Source: Nocardia sp. CC227C (GTDB taxonomy: Bacteria; Actinomycetota; Actinomycetes; Mycobacteriales; Mycobacteriaceae). From it: a stretch of 64,000 nt of DNA. Positions 44,071 through 53,659 of this stretch are shown here, piece by piece; the first letter of the stretch is position 1, and each line of letters begins with the position of its first letter. Position numbers and translations under genes: made by a program. The DNA lies in NCBI RefSeq assembly GCF_030767025.1, contig NZ_JASITE010000001.1, positions 434,001 through 498,000 of the forward strand, in the 5' to 3' direction. The notes beneath the pieces are model-generated. The model made no database searches. It saw nothing but the letters and a program-made list of their open reading frames with translations, and was not told the DNA's origin.

Positions 44071-44946
44071 TCAGTCGCAGAGGCCGCGCAGCAGTGGGCC
44101 GTACTCCGGATGGTTGAGCGCCGAGGCGAACTGGGCGACCAGGTAGTCGGCCGGATTGCCGGTGTCGTACCAGCGGCCGCGAATGACCTGGCCGTAGACC
44201 GGGGCGGTGGCGGCGAAGGTGTTGATGGCGTCGGTCAGGTACACCTCGCCGGTGCGGTGGGTGTACCAGTTGTCGACCTGGCGGCGTAGTTCCGCGATGA
44301 TGCCGGGGGTGACCACGTAGCCGCCGATGGCCGCGTACGAGGAGGGCGCGTCGGCGGGCTTGGGCTTCTCCTTCAGTCCGGAGATGCGCATCAGGCCGTC
44401 GCTGTGCTCCTCCTCCACGACCGGTACGCCGTAGCGCTGGGATTCGGCGGGATCCATCGGCATGAGGGCCAGCACCGGCGCGTCGGTCTTCTCGTAGGCG
44501 TCGATGAGCTGCTGGGCGCGCGGCACCTCGGCGACGAACACGTCGTCGGGCCACAGCACCAGCATGGGTTCGTCACCCAGGGTGCGGGCGGCATTGAGCA
44601 CGGGGGTGCCGTTGCCGTAGGGGCCGTGCTGGTCCAGGTAGGTGATGTGGCCGAGGCGGCCGAGCTCGCCGACCTCCTCCACGGCATCGGCGTATGCCTG
44701 TTTGCCGTCGGCGCGCAGCTGCGCCACCAGGGCGGGATTGGGCCGGAAGTGGTCCTGGATCAACGACTTCCCGGCGCTCACCACGATGGTGATATCGGTG
44801 ATTCCCGAGGCGACCAGCTCGCGGACCGTGTGCTCGATCACCGGTTTGTCGCCGACCGGCAGCATCTCCTTCGGGATCGCCTTGGTGAGCGGCAGCAGGC
44901 GGGAGCCGATACCCGCGGCGGGGATCACGGCCTTGCGAATAGTCAT
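44071..44946 (-). CDS. galU: UTP-glucose-1-phosphate uridylyltransferase
   Basis: 291-aa cytosolic nucleotidyltransferase making UDP-glucose for trehalose, glycolipids and cell-wall sugars. Seen: [71 protein letters not shown], and [15 protein letters not shown]. Start ATG 44946. Convergent with the NlpC/P60 gene (9 bp between stops) and divergent from dinB. Confidence 0.94.
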   Translation of the reverse strand: MTIRKAVIPAAGIGSRLLPLTKAIPKEMLPVGDKPVIEHTVRELVASGITDITIVVSAGKSLIQDHFRPNPALVAQLRADGKQAYADAVEEVGELGRLGHITYLDQHGPYGNGTPVLNAARTLGDEPMLVLWPDDVFVAEVPRAQQLIDAYEKTDAPVLALMPMDPAESQRYGVPVVEEEHSDGLMRISGLKEKPKPADAPSSYAAIGGYVVTPGIIAELRRQVDNWYTHRTGEVYLTDAINTFAATAPVYGQVIRGRWYDTGNPADYLVAQFASALNHPEYGPLLRGLCD

Positions 44947-44995
44947 GCCCCGATCATCACACATCCGCGGCGTCGTACCTGTCGGTAGCCGGGCG

Positions 44996-45008
44996 TAGAT
45001 TTCTCGAT
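44996..45008 (+). promoter_or_regulatory. dinB -10 box, leaderless promoter
   Basis: TAGATT (44996-45001), 7 nt, then the dinB GTG (45009). No Shine-Dalgarno sequence. Confidence 0.6.
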
Positions 45009-46571
45009 GTGAACACCGCCGCCGAACCGACTGACGGGGACGTTGTGCCTGGTCAGCGGACCGGCGCGGGATCGGGCGAATCAGCCGCACCACACCGGTC
45101 GGTCGGATCTGATGCCCAGCGGCCCGCCAGTCACGTCCCGGCCGTGTCCACTCCGGCCGCCCATCCCTCGGCCGGTGCCGTCGGATCGCCCCGGCGGGAC
45201 CGACCCCCGCGCGCCGCCGCGACCCGGCGGTGGGTGCTGCATATCGATATGGACGCGTTCTTCGCCTCGGTGGAGCAGCTCACCCGGCCCACGCTGCGTG
45301 GGCGGCCGGTGCTGGTCGGGGGCGTGGGCGGGCGCGGCGTGGTGGCCGGGGCGAGCTACGAGGCGCGGGCCTTCGGGGCGCGTTCGGCCATGCCCATGCA
45401 TATGGCGCGCCGCTTGGTCGGGGCGAGCGCGGTGGTGGTGCCGCCGCGCGGGGCGGTGTACGCGGAGCTGAGCGGGCAGGTGTTCGACCTGCTGCGGGCG
45501 CGGATTCCGGTGCTGGAGACGCTGTCCTTCGACGAGGCGTTCGGCGAACCCGCGGAACTGGCGGGAGCGACACCCCAGCGGGTGCTCGAATTCTGTGAGC
45601 GGCTGCGGGAATCGGTGCGCGAGCGCACCGGCCTGGTCGCCTCGGTCGGCGCGGGCAGCGGCAAGCAGCTTGCCAAGATCGCCTCCGGACTCGCCAAACC
45701 CGATGGGGTGCGGGTGATCTCACCGGAGGAACAGGGGGAGATGCTGGCCGCGCTGCCGGTGCGCAAACTCTGGGGCATCGGTCCGGTCTCCGAAGGCCGT
45801 TTGCGCGCACTGGGAATCGAGACGGTGGGGGCGTTCGCCGCGCTGCCGGAGATCGAGGCCGTCTCGATTCTGGGTGGCAGTGTGGGCGCGGCGCTGCACC
45901 GGCTGGCGCGCGGCATCGACGACCGGCCCGTCGCCGAACGCGCCGAGGCCAAACAGATCAGCGCCGAGACCACCTACGAATCCGACATCGTGAATCTCGC
46001 CCAGTTGCGCCCCGCCATCGAGGCCATGGCCGCCGCCGCGTACCGGCGGCTCACCGCCGACGGGCGGGCGGCCCGCACGGTGGTGTTGAAACTCAGGAAG
46101 TCCGATATGAGCATCGTGACGCGCTCCGCCACGCTGCCCTACGCCACCGAGGATCTGGCCACCCTCACCGCCGCCGCCAAGCGCTCGGCCCTGGACCCGG
46201 CGGAACTGGGTCCGATTCGCCTGGTCGGTGTGGGTTTCGCGGGGTTGTCGGAGATACGCCAGGAATCGCTGTTCCCGGAATTGGACCGGACCGCGGACAC
46301 CGAATCGGTGTCGGAGGAGCCGACTCTCGCGCTCGCCGCCGGGCCGGAGCCGGAGGTGCCGCCGCCGACCCGCTCCTACGCCACCGAAACCTGGTATCCC
46401 GGAGTGGATGTCGAACACCCGGATTTCGGACACGGCTGGGTGCAGGGCGCGGGCCACGGCGTGGTGACGGTGCGCTTCGAGACCCGTTCCACCGGACCCG
46501 GTCCCGCCCGCACCTTCCCCGCCGACGATCCCGGCCTGCGCCGCGCCGACCCGCTCGGCAGCCTGCGCTGA
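45009..46571 (+). CDS. dinB: DNA polymerase IV (DinB, Y family)
   Basis: 520-aa translesion polymerase. The palm begins at [19 protein letters not shown] (catalytic Asp) and continues with [19 protein letters not shown] and LSFDEAFGE (second catalytic Asp/Glu). HhH region [23 protein letters not shown] and the little-finger domain ending about residue 410 follow. Two unusual parts: about 70 Pro/Ser/Ala-rich residues before the palm, and a C-terminal extension ([21 protein letters not shown] onward) typical of the DinB1/DinX subgroup. In mycobacteria dinX also lies near ileS and lspA. Confidence 0.9.
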   Translation: MNTAAEPTDGDVVPGQRTGAGSGESAAPHRSVGSDAQRPASHVPAVSTPAAHPSAGAVGSPRRDRPPRAAATRRWVLHIDMDAFFASVEQLTRPTLRGRPVLVGGVGGRGVVAGASYEARAFGARSAMPMHMARRLVGASAVVVPPRGAVYAELSGQVFDLLRARIPVLETLSFDEAFGEPAELAGATPQRVLEFCERLRESVRERTGLVASVGAGSGKQLAKIASGLAKPDGVRVISPEEQGEMLAALPVRKLWGIGPVSEGRLRALGIETVGAFAALPEIEAVSILGGSVGAALHRLARGIDDRPVAERAEAKQISAETTYESDIVNLAQLRPAIEAMAAAAYRRLTADGRAARTVVLKLRKSDMSIVTRSATLPYATEDLATLTAAAKRSALDPAELGPIRLVGVGFAGLSEIRQESLFPELDRTADTESVSEEPTLALAAGPEPEVPPPTRSYATETWYPGVDVEHPDFGHGWVQGAGHGVVTVRFETRSTGPGPARTFPADDPGLRRADPLGSLR

Positions 46572-46813
46572 CGGCATCCGCCGAGGTGGGCGGCCCGCCA
46601 GCGGCTCCGCGCGGGCGCGGCGAAGCCACTGTGCGCCTGGCGGGAGGCTCGCGGAACTCTGTGGGTTCATTCTGAAATTGCTCCGTACAGGGTTCGAGGA
46701 GTTATTTCCGGCCAACGCACTGTTAGCCTGGTGCCTCGTGCAGCGCCGCCGGTCGGGTTATGGGCGGCTGTCACATGGACGAACGGACCTACTCGAACGT
46801 AAAGGACGAGCAG

Positions 46814-47326
46814 TTGAAGCTTCAGAAGACTGGACGTATCGCGGTCGCCACGCTGGCAGTCGTGACCGCACTCGGACTGTCGGCGTGTGGCAGTGGTGAC
46901 AAGGAGAACGAGGGCACCAAGACCACGACCACGACCACGACCACCACGTCGCAGGCGCAGGCGCAGTCCGATCTGCCGCCGGTGCCGACCGTGGCCGACC
47001 TCAACGCGGAACTGCAGCGCGGTCTCGACCCGAATGTGCCGAACGAGGAGAAGCTCGAACTGCTGCAGGGCATCAACGCCGATCCGGAGCTGCCGACCCG
47101 CCTGGTCGAGGCGGTGCAGCAGAACAACGCCTCCATCACCGTCACCGGTGTGACCGATCTGGGCAACGGCACCATCACCGCCGACGCCCAGGTGGCGCTG
47201 GCGGGCGGCGAGCCGCAGCAGGCGGTCGTGCCGTTCGTCGCCGAGGACGGCAAGTGGAAGGTCCAGAAGGAATGGATCTGCAACATGATCCAGCTGGCCA
47301 ACCAGACCTCCCCGGCTTGCGTCTGA
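46814..47326 (+). CDS. MTB12-like lipoprotein
   Basis: 170-aa exported lipoprotein. Starting at TTG 46814 (AAAGGACGAG upstream) the N-terminus reads MKLQKTGRIAVATLAVVTAL followed by the lipobox LSAC, C25. A run of nine Thr and a Gln/Ala linker follow. The folded domain LPPVPTVADLNAELQRGLDP, NASITVTGVTDLGNGTITADAQVAL and DGKWKVQKEWICNM resembles the low-molecular-weight antigen MTB12 family. Two Cys in the last 20 residues may pair. Role unknown; surface antigen-like. Confidence 0.72.
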   Translation: MKLQKTGRIAVATLAVVTALGLSACGSGDKENEGTKTTTTTTTTTSQAQAQSDLPPVPTVADLNAELQRGLDPNVPNEEKLELLQGINADPELPTRLVEAVQQNNASITVTGVTDLGNGTITADAQVALAGGEPQQAVVPFVAEDGKWKVQKEWICNMIQLANQTSPACV

Positions 47327-47342
47327 CGCGCTGACGGCGAAG

Positions 47343-47380
47343 GGCCCGGGTCCCGCGAAGGGACATCGGGCCTTTTCTTT
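47343..47380 (+). terminator. Rho-independent terminator
   Basis: GGCCCGGGTCCC / GGGACATCGGGCC form an interrupted stem (two paired blocks with a small bulge), followed by TTTTCTTT. It ends the MTB12-like transcript immediately before the arabinosyltransferase promoter. This is the only terminator in the window with a clear T-tract. Confidence 0.8.
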
Positions 47381-47383
47381 CGC

Positions 47384-47397
47384 TAACATCGCCCTCC
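47384..47397 (+). promoter_or_regulatory. Arabinosyltransferase -10 box, leaderless promoter
   Basis: TAACAT (47384-47389), 8 nt, then GTG 47398. Confidence 0.55.
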
Positions 47398-50300
47398 GTG
47401 ACCGATGTGATGGAGCGAGCGGACTCCGATGCCGCCGACAGTACGAAGTCGGGTTCCGCCGATCGGAGGCGCGGATGGGCGCGTCCCGTCGCTCTCGTCG
47501 CGGGACTCGTCGCGGTGCTGTCCGCGGTGGCCGTGCCGTTGCTGCCGGTCACCGTCGACGCCGCGACGCTCAGCTGGCCGCAGGGCGACTCCGCGCGCAG
47601 CGTGGAGGCCCCGCTGGTGTCCTATGCGCCGGTCGACTTCGATGCCGAGATTCCGTGTTCGGCTGTGGCACAGCTCGTTCCGAACGGCGGCACGCTGGTG
47701 GCGACCACGCCGAACGGTGCGCCGGACCGATGGCGGTACGGCTTCCTGGCGTGGGTGAGCGCGGCGAGCACCGCCGAGGACGGGACGACGACACCGGCCC
47801 GGCTGGAGGCGGTGCTGCGGGATCAGCGACTGGTCAGCGTGCCCGTCGACGAACTGGGCGCGGACTGCGCCCTGGTCGTGCACGCCGGGATGGACCGGAC
47901 CACGGCGGCGCTCACCGGCTCCACGGTCGCGCCGGTCACCCTGGACGGTGACCACCGGCCGCAGCTGGTCGGCATCTACAGCGATCTGGCCGTGGCGGCC
48001 GGAACGACCGTCACCGCGCAGGTCGACACCCGCTTCTCCTCGACGCCCACCGTGCTCAAGCGGGTGGCGATCTGGACCGCGCTGGTGGGGACGATCGTGG
48101 CGCTGTTCGCGCTGCACCGCCTGGATCAGCGGGACGGGCGCTCACGGCGGCGCTTCCTGCCGCAGCGCTGGTGGACCTTCGCACCGGTCGACGGCGTGGT
48201 GCTGGGCGCGCTGGTGCTGTGGCACTTCATCGGTGCCACCACGGCGGACGACGGCTACCTGTTCGGTATGGGCCGCGCCGCCATTCCCTCCGGCTACATG
48301 GCCAACTACTTCGCCTACTTCGGGGTTCCGGAGAATCCGGTGGGCCTCTACCACTCACTGTTCGGCTACCTGGCGCTGATCTCACCGGCCAGCCCGTGGG
48401 TGCGGCTGCCCGCGCTGCTGGCGGGCATCATCTCCTGGCTGGTGATCAGTCGTGAGGTGATTCCGCGTCTGGGAGCGCGTATTTCACGTAACCGGGTGGC
48501 GGTGTGGACCGGCGGCCTGGGCTTCCTGGCCGTCTGGCTGCCTTACAACAACGGTCTGCGGCCGGAGGCCGCCGTGGCGGTGTCCCTGCTGCTCACCTGG
48601 GTGTCGGTGGAGCGCGCCATCGCGACGCGGCGGCTGCTGCCGTACGCGGTGGCGGCGCTCATCGGAGCGTTCGCCTGCACGGCCGGGCCCTCGGGCGTGA
48701 TCTGCGTCGCCCCGCTGCTGGCCGGAATCAGGCCGATGTGGCGGGCGCTCGACGCGCGGGCGCGGGAGCTGGGCAGACCCGTCGCCCCGGATGCCGGTGT
48801 CATAACCACGCTGCGGGCGCGCCTCGGCTCCTACCTGAGCCTGATCGCGCCGGTGGCCGCGGCCGGAACCGTGGTGCTGGCGGCGGCTTTCGCCGACCAG
48901 ACCGCGGCCGCCATGCTGGAGATGCGGCATGTGCACGAACTCGTCGGCCCGAATGTGCAGTGGTACGACGAATATCTGCGCTACCAGTACCTGTTCATGC
49001 CCACCATCGACGGATCGGTGGCCCGGCGCTTCGGCATGTTCATGTTCTGGGCGGGACTGCTGGCGTGCGTCTTCGTGCTGCTGCGTCGGGGCGGCCGGAT
49101 TCCGTTCACGGCCGCCGGTCCGGTGCGCCGTCTGCTCGGCACCAGCGTCGGCGTCATCCTGCTCATGATGATCACGCCCACCAAGTGGACGCACCACAAC
49201 GGTGTCTACGCCGGGATCGCCGGTGCGGTGGCCGTGGTGACCGCGGTCGCCGTCGGTCCGCGAGTGCTGCGCTCGCCGCGCAATCGCGCCCTGTTCGCGG
49301 CCATCGTGGCCTTCCTGCTGGCCATCACGTTCTCCAGCATCAACGGCTGGTGGTACGTGTCCAACTGGGGCATCCCCTGGAACGACAAGTCCGTGGTGCT
49401 GGCCGGTGTCGGCGTCAACAAGCTGTTCCTGCTGCTGGCCCTGCTGCTGCTGGCGCTCGCCGGGTGGTTCCATGTCCGTGCGCCCGAACCCGGTGCCGCG
49501 CACCGCATCTCCCGCCCCATGTGGCGGCTGGTGGCGTTGCCGCCGCTCACGGTGGTGGCCGCCGTCATGGTGCTGTTCGAGGTGGGATCGCTGGCCAAGG
49601 GCGCGGTGGCGCAGTATCCGGGCTTCTCCCTGGCCAAGTCGAATGTCAATGCGGTACTGGGCAAGCCGTGCGGAATCGCCGAGGAGGTGCTGGTCGAGAC
49701 CGACCCCAACGCGGGCATGCTGGCACCGCTGGCCGGTGACGCGTTCAGCGCCTTCGGCGCGGAAGCCGTCGGCTTCGCTCCGAACGGGGTGGCGGCCGAT
49801 CTGAGGGCCGACGACGAGGTCGACACCAGTGCCATCGTCAGCGCGCTGGACAGCGCCGAACAGGACGACGCGTCCGGAACCACCTCGGCCGCACTGCCGT
49901 TCGGCCTCGACCCGGCCACCACGCCGGTGCTGGGCAGCCACGGCACGACCGAGCCGATCGCGAGTCTGACCACCGGCTGGTACCGGTTGCCGGAGGCGAG
50001 CGACCGCACCGGCATCGTCGCGGTCACCGCGGCCGGTCGGATCCGCTCGGTGGACGCGTCCGGCGTCGTCACCCCCGGACAGTCGGTTGAGATCGCCTAC
50101 GGCGTCGCGGATGCGGCGGGCGGGGTCCGCGAACTGGGCCGGGTCGCGCCGATCGATATCGGCCCCGCGCCTACCTGGCGCAATCTGCGCTTCCCGTTCA
50201 CCGATATCCCGGCCGAGGCCACCGCGATCCGCCTGGTCGCCTCCGATCGTGACGACAACTGGAAGCAGTGGGTGGCGCTGACGCCGCCGCGCGTCCCGCA

Positions 50301-50694
50301 GACGCGCACCCTGCAGGAGGTCGTCGGGTCCGACGACCCGGTGCTGCTGGACTGGGCGGTGGGCCTGCAGGTGCCGTGCCAGCGGCCCTACGACCACCAC
50401 AACGGCATCGCCGAGACCCCGCGGTGGCGCATCCTGCCCGACCGTGGCGGAGCCAAGGATACGAACCGCTGGCAGAGCCACGACAGCGGCGGCCCGCTGG
50501 GCTGGAGTTCGCTGCTGCTGCGCCCGCAGACCATGTCCACCTTCCTGAACCACTCCTGGCGCACGGACTGGGGTGAGCTGCAGCGCTTCACCCGCATCGA
50601 CGACTCGGCGGTTCCGGCGCGGCCGACCGTCACCCCGGAGAACCGCTCCGGCATGTGGAGCCCCGGCCCGATCGACGTGCTGGGCTGGCGATGA
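47398..50694 (+). CDS. Emb-family arabinosyltransferase
   Basis: 1098-aa membrane GT-C enzyme that transfers arabinofuranose from decaprenyl-phosphoarabinose to cell-wall arabinan (ethambutol target family). A signal-anchor TM is followed by the periplasmic N-domain. The catalytic loop DDx is in GATTADDGYLFGMGR (D284, D285), with about a dozen TM helices to residue 700. A large periplasmic carbohydrate-binding C-domain ends PENRSGMWSPGPIDVLGW. Length is that of EmbA/B/C. It is alone here, not in an embCAB cluster, so the paralog type cannot be decided. Its GTG lies 18 nt after the upstream terminator. Confidence 0.92.
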   Translation: MTDVMERADSDAADSTKSGSADRRRGWARPVALVAGLVAVLSAVAVPLLPVTVDAATLSWPQGDSARSVEAPLVSYAPVDFDAEIPCSAVAQLVPNGGTLVATTPNGAPDRWRYGFLAWVSAASTAEDGTTTPARLEAVLRDQRLVSVPVDELGADCALVVHAGMDRTTAALTGSTVAPVTLDGDHRPQLVGIYSDLAVAAGTTVTAQVDTRFSSTPTVLKRVAIWTALVGTIVALFALHRLDQRDGRSRRRFLPQRWWTFAPVDGVVLGALVLWHFIGATTADDGYLFGMGRAAIPSGYMANYFAYFGVPENPVGLYHSLFGYLALISPASPWVRLPALLAGIISWLVISREVIPRLGARISRNRVAVWTGGLGFLAVWLPYNNGLRPEAAVAVSLLLTWVSVERAIATRRLLPYAVAALIGAFACTAGPSGVICVAPLLAGIRPMWRALDARARELGRPVAPDAGVITTLRARLGSYLSLIAPVAAAGTVVLAAAFADQTAAAMLEMRHVHELVGPNVQWYDEYLRYQYLFMPTIDGSVARRFGMFMFWAGLLACVFVLLRRGGRIPFTAAGPVRRLLGTSVGVILLMMITPTKWTHHNGVYAGIAGAVAVVTAVAVGPRVLRSPRNRALFAAIVAFLLAITFSSINGWWYVSNWGIPWNDKSVVLAGVGVNKLFLLLALLLLALAGWFHVRAPEPGAAHRISRPMWRLVALPPLTVVAAVMVLFEVGSLAKGAVAQYPGFSLAKSNVNAVLGKPCGIAEEVLVETDPNAGMLAPLAGDAFSAFGAEAVGFAPNGVAADLRADDEVDTSAIVSALDSAEQDDASGTTSAALPFGLDPATTPVLGSHGTTEPIASLTTGWYRLPEASDRTGIVAVTAAGRIRSVDASGVVTPGQSVEIAYGVADAAGGVRELGRVAPIDIGPAPTWRNLRFPFTDIPAEATAIRLVASDRDDNWKQWVALTPPRVPQTRTLQEVVGSDDPVLLDWAVGLQVPCQRPYDHHNGIAETPRWRILPDRGGAKDTNRWQSHDSGGPLGWSSLLLRPQTMSTFLNHSWRTDWGELQRFTRIDDSAVPARPTVTPENRSGMWSPGPIDVLGWR

Positions 50695-50915
50695 CCACGG
50701 ACCGACCACCACTCTGCCGCCACCACGGCACCACCGCCGCGCCGCCGCGTCAGGTCGTCCGCCGCCGTCACGTTGTCCGCCGCGTCACGACGGCACACTC
50801 GCCGCGGCGGTTGCGGCGGCGACTGCTGGCGTGGCGGCGACTGCTGGCGGTGGCGGCTGACTTGGCGGTAGCGGCTGGCGCGGCGGTCGGCCGTTCGGTG
50901 GGTGGCAGCCGGGGG

Positions 50916-51374
50916 TCAGCCCAGCGCGGCCATGCGCTTCTCCATTTCCTCCGGGCTGACGTCTTCTACATGGGTGGACACCGTCCACCGGTGACCCCAG
51001 GGGTCCTCGAACATGGCGGTGCGGTCACCGTAGAACTGGGTTTCGGGGGCCTGGAGTTCCTTGGCGCCGGCCGCCAGGGCGGCGGCGTGCGCGGCATCGG
51101 CGTCCTCGACGTAGGTGTAGAGGTTGACCGGGGTGCCGCCTACCGCCTTCGGATCGAGGAAGCCCATATCCGGGGCCGGATCGCCGATCATGACGACCGA
51201 ATCGCCGAACATCAGTTCGCAGTGGGCGACCTTGCCCTCCGGACCCGGCATACGGAAGCGTTCGGCCGCGCCGAACACCCGCTTGTAGAAGTCGATGGCC
51301 TGGGCCGCGCCGTCGATGGCGAGTGCGGGGGAGACCACCGGGTAGCCCTCGGGAATGGGTGTGACATCGGACAT
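50916..51374 (-). CDS. VOC-family protein (PhnB/glyoxalase-like)
   Basis: 152-aa vicinal-oxygen-chelate fold protein. Seen: PVVSPALAIDGAAQAIDFYKRVFGA, VAHCELMFGDSVVMIGD, TPVNLYTYVEDADAA and the C-terminal DRTAMFEDPWGHRWTVSTHVEDV typical of the PhnB/3-demethylubiquinone-methyltransferase-like group. Substrate unknown. ATG 51374 with GGAGG 8 nt upstream. Convergent with the arabinosyltransferase gene. Confidence 0.82.
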   Translation of the reverse strand: MSDVTPIPEGYPVVSPALAIDGAAQAIDFYKRVFGAAERFRMPGPEGKVAHCELMFGDSVVMIGDPAPDMGFLDPKAVGGTPVNLYTYVEDADAAHAAALAAGAKELQAPETQFYGDRTAMFEDPWGHRWTVSTHVEDVSPEEMEKRMAALG

Positions 51375-51522
51375 CGGAATACCTCCGATCGATGGTGGGT
51401 GTGACAGCCCGACTGTAGGCCGGGGCACCGACAGACCGGCGGCGGTATGCGCGGTCCCGCGCGAGGTTCGCCCTGCGTATCGGGGTGGTCGCCCGCTCGC
51501 GGACTGTCAAGGCGGGTTGTCC

Positions 51523-51600
51523 GGCCGGGCTGCGCGGCCGGGTTGTGCGACCGGGCTGCGTGGCCGGGTTGTGCGACCGGGTTGTGTGGCCGGGTTGTGC
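51523..51600. repeat. 13-bp tandem repeat, 6 copies
   Basis: Six contiguous 13-bp units starting at 51523, 51536, 51549, 51562, 51575 and 51588; consensus G(G/A)CCGGG(C/T)TG(C/T)G(C/T). GGCCGGGTTGTGC occurs exactly three times, alternating with GACCGGG variants, so the higher-order period is 26 bp. It sits between the VOC gene start and the stop of a lipoprotein gene. Confidence 0.92.
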
Positions 51601-51606
51601 GTGGGG

Positions 51607-52317
51607 TCAGGGCCCGGCGATTCCCCGTATGGCGTTCACCTGGGCGGCGGTCAGCTCACCGAGTCGCCGCGGATCGGGCTCCTCGGGGCCGCTCAACGCC
51701 ACCTGCACCACGGTGGTGCCGACCAGCGTCACGCTGACCGCGGAGTACAGGGTGAGCCCTTCGCTGGTGGTGTCGACCCGGAAGGCGGTGGAGGCGTCCC
51801 CGGCCGCCGGCTGGTCCAGCCCGCCCACCCGGAAATGCACGTCGGCGTCCCCGGAATCGGCGGCGGAGTACCGCACGCACTCCCGAAGCAGTGCTTGTGC
51901 GTCCGAGAATGCCTGTGCCGCAGCGTTGTTCGCGTAGGCGGCGGCATCGATGTCGACGCTGGTGAAATTCGGCCCGCCGAAGGACGCGGCGGCACGCGAC
52001 ACCGCGCCCGGCGTCTGGTCGGCAATGGGCGCGAGCACCTTCGCGCACTGCGGGGGATCGGTGTCGCCGAACGCGGCGCTCTCGTCCGGTTCCGGATCGG
52101 GCAGGGCGGCGAAACCGGCGGGCAGCCGGTCGACGCCGAGCAGATCGGCGCGCAGCGCGGCCGCGTCGGGAACGGGGGCGTCGGACGGTATCGACGGTGG
52201 TGACACCGTCGGTCCCAGTGCGGGTAGGGCGGGATCGGAATCGTCGGAGCCGCACGCGGACACGGCCAGCCCCGCGACGGCCGCGGCCAGGACCGCCGTC
52301 ACCGTCCGTCCGATCAT
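51607..52317 (-). CDS. Lipoprotein of unknown function
   Basis: 236-aa predicted lipoprotein. Signal MIGRTVTAVLAAAVAGLAVS with lipobox VSAC (C22) and a Pro/Ser linker. The folded part includes LLGVDRLPAGFAALP, a Cys in PPQCAKVLAPIAD, another in LLRECVRYSA and the strand VSVTLVGTTVVQVALSG. The pattern resembles PknH-type extracellular sensor domains, but I am not certain. ATGA overlap with the next gene upstream links their translation. Confidence 0.72.
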   Translation of the reverse strand: MIGRTVTAVLAAAVAGLAVSACGSDDSDPALPALGPTVSPPSIPSDAPVPDAAALRADLLGVDRLPAGFAALPDPEPDESAAFGDTDPPQCAKVLAPIADQTPGAVSRAAASFGGPNFTSVDIDAAAYANNAAAQAFSDAQALLRECVRYSAADSGDADVHFRVGGLDQPAAGDASTAFRVDTTSEGLTLYSAVSVTLVGTTVVQVALSGPEEPDPRRLGELTAAQVNAIRGIAGP

Positions 52318-53315
52318 TCGCCCCACTGCACTTCGGTGCTCAGCGTCTGCCGCAGTGTCACCGAGCTGCGCGGATCCTTGTAGGTCTGATTGCCGCCCAC
52401 CGTGATCGCGCCCGATACCGGCAGCGGCTTGGTCAGATCCACGGTGATCACGCCCGACCCGTGCATGAGGTAGTCGACGATATCGAGGGTTCCGGCATTG
52501 TTGGGCAGTTCCCACTCCGACACCTTCGGCGTCTGGGTGACCTCGAGCGCGATGGTGAGCAGATCGCCCGCCCGATCGGTCAGGGTCGCCGTGGTCACCT
52601 GGTCGAGCGGCACACTGCCCGAAACCCGCTGGCGCACCGTCCACACCGCGCCGACGCCCACCGGGGTCTGCGGGAAGGCGATGGACTGGTACACCGCCTG
52701 GTAGAACGCCTGCTCCAGGGCGGCGCGGGCCGGATCGGAGGTGGCCGTATTGGGTGTCAGCCGCAGCGCGGTGATGGCCCCGTACTCGCTCATCTCCAGA
52801 CCCGCGCGCGAACCGTCGGCGGGCCGCAGTGCCTTGGCCAGCATCGGATCGCTGGAGGTGACATTGCCGAGCACCAGTTCGCAGCCCTGCTCATCGGTCA
52901 GCGCGGTGAGCGGAATGGTGACCGCGGGCGGGGAGAAGTCGCGCACCGCCTGATCATTGATCTGCTGCTCGATGTGATGGTCGGTGCGCAACGTCACCTC
53001 CTGGGTGATGCCGGTCGGGAGGCTGCGCGACAGCATGCCGCGCGGGCTCTCCCCGGCATCGACGACGGTGGTCAGCACCGCCGCGATGGGCACCGTGACC
53101 TCCTTGCCGATTCCGGCCGGTTCCGCACCCTCGACATCGACGGTGGCCTCCGAGCGATTGCTGCACCCGACACCGAACGCCGAGAAGGCGACGGCGATCA
53201 CCACCAGCAGCACGCTGGGGCGAGCGGATCGGATCGCGGACCGCGGTCGGCCGGAGGGTCCGGCGCAGCGTGCGGTGGCGGTCGCCGAGCAAGAGGGAGA
53301 AGACAACACCGTCAC
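52314..53315 (-). CDS. Second lipoprotein of unknown function
   Basis: 333-aa predicted lipoprotein. The N-terminus is long before the hydrophobic stretch SVLLVVIAVAFSAFGVGC (lipobox GVGC, C51); a later start would give a more usual signal peptide. The mature part is rich in Thr/Val strands (VTVPIAAVLTTVVD, PVSGAITVGGNQTYKD) and has one internal Cys (DEQGCELVLGN). No known domain recognised. TACCCT (53328-53323) lies 7 nt before GTG 53315, so it is probably leaderless. Operon with the downstream lipoprotein. Confidence 0.7.
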   Translation of the reverse strand: MTVLSSPSCSATATARCAGPSGRPRSAIRSARPSVLLVVIAVAFSAFGVGCSNRSEATVDVEGAEPAGIGKEVTVPIAAVLTTVVDAGESPRGMLSRSLPTGITQEVTLRTDHHIEQQINDQAVRDFSPPAVTIPLTALTDEQGCELVLGNVTSSDPMLAKALRPADGSRAGLEMSEYGAITALRLTPNTATSDPARAALEQAFYQAVYQSIAFPQTPVGVGAVWTVRQRVSGSVPLDQVTTATLTDRAGDLLTIALEVTQTPKVSEWELPNNAGTLDIVDYLMHGSGVITVDLTKPLPVSGAITVGGNQTYKDPRSSVTLRQTLSTEVQWGE

Positions 53316-53659
53316 GTCGAACAGGGTACGGCGCGATCCTGATAATCAGCTGGGTTGCCGGGGCCGGGTCTCCACCTGGTTCTCAGGCGATGCACGGGTG
53401 CGGGCCCCGTCAGCGCGTGCGGTGACGGCGTTTTCCGGCCGCCTGGCGCGGTACACCCGCTGGCCGGGCTCCCGGTCGCGCCGGACGGGCGCTTGCCCGG
53501 GTCGAGTGGGCGGCCGTCCGCGCGCCGCTGTCGGTATTCCCGATCCTCGGGCGTGTCCGCATTGGTCCGCTCGGTCGCGTTCGCCCGGTTGTTCCCACGG
53601 GCGCGCGCTCCGCGTGCCGCGTGACATGGTGAGCGACGAGGCCGCGATCGGCATAAGGG
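53316..53659. other. Divergent intergenic region lipoprotein / lspA
   Basis: 344 bp, GC-rich, without a convincing gene. Only the leaderless promoter of the lipoprotein gene (TACCCT, 53323-53328, minus strand) is recognisable. Confidence 0.5.
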
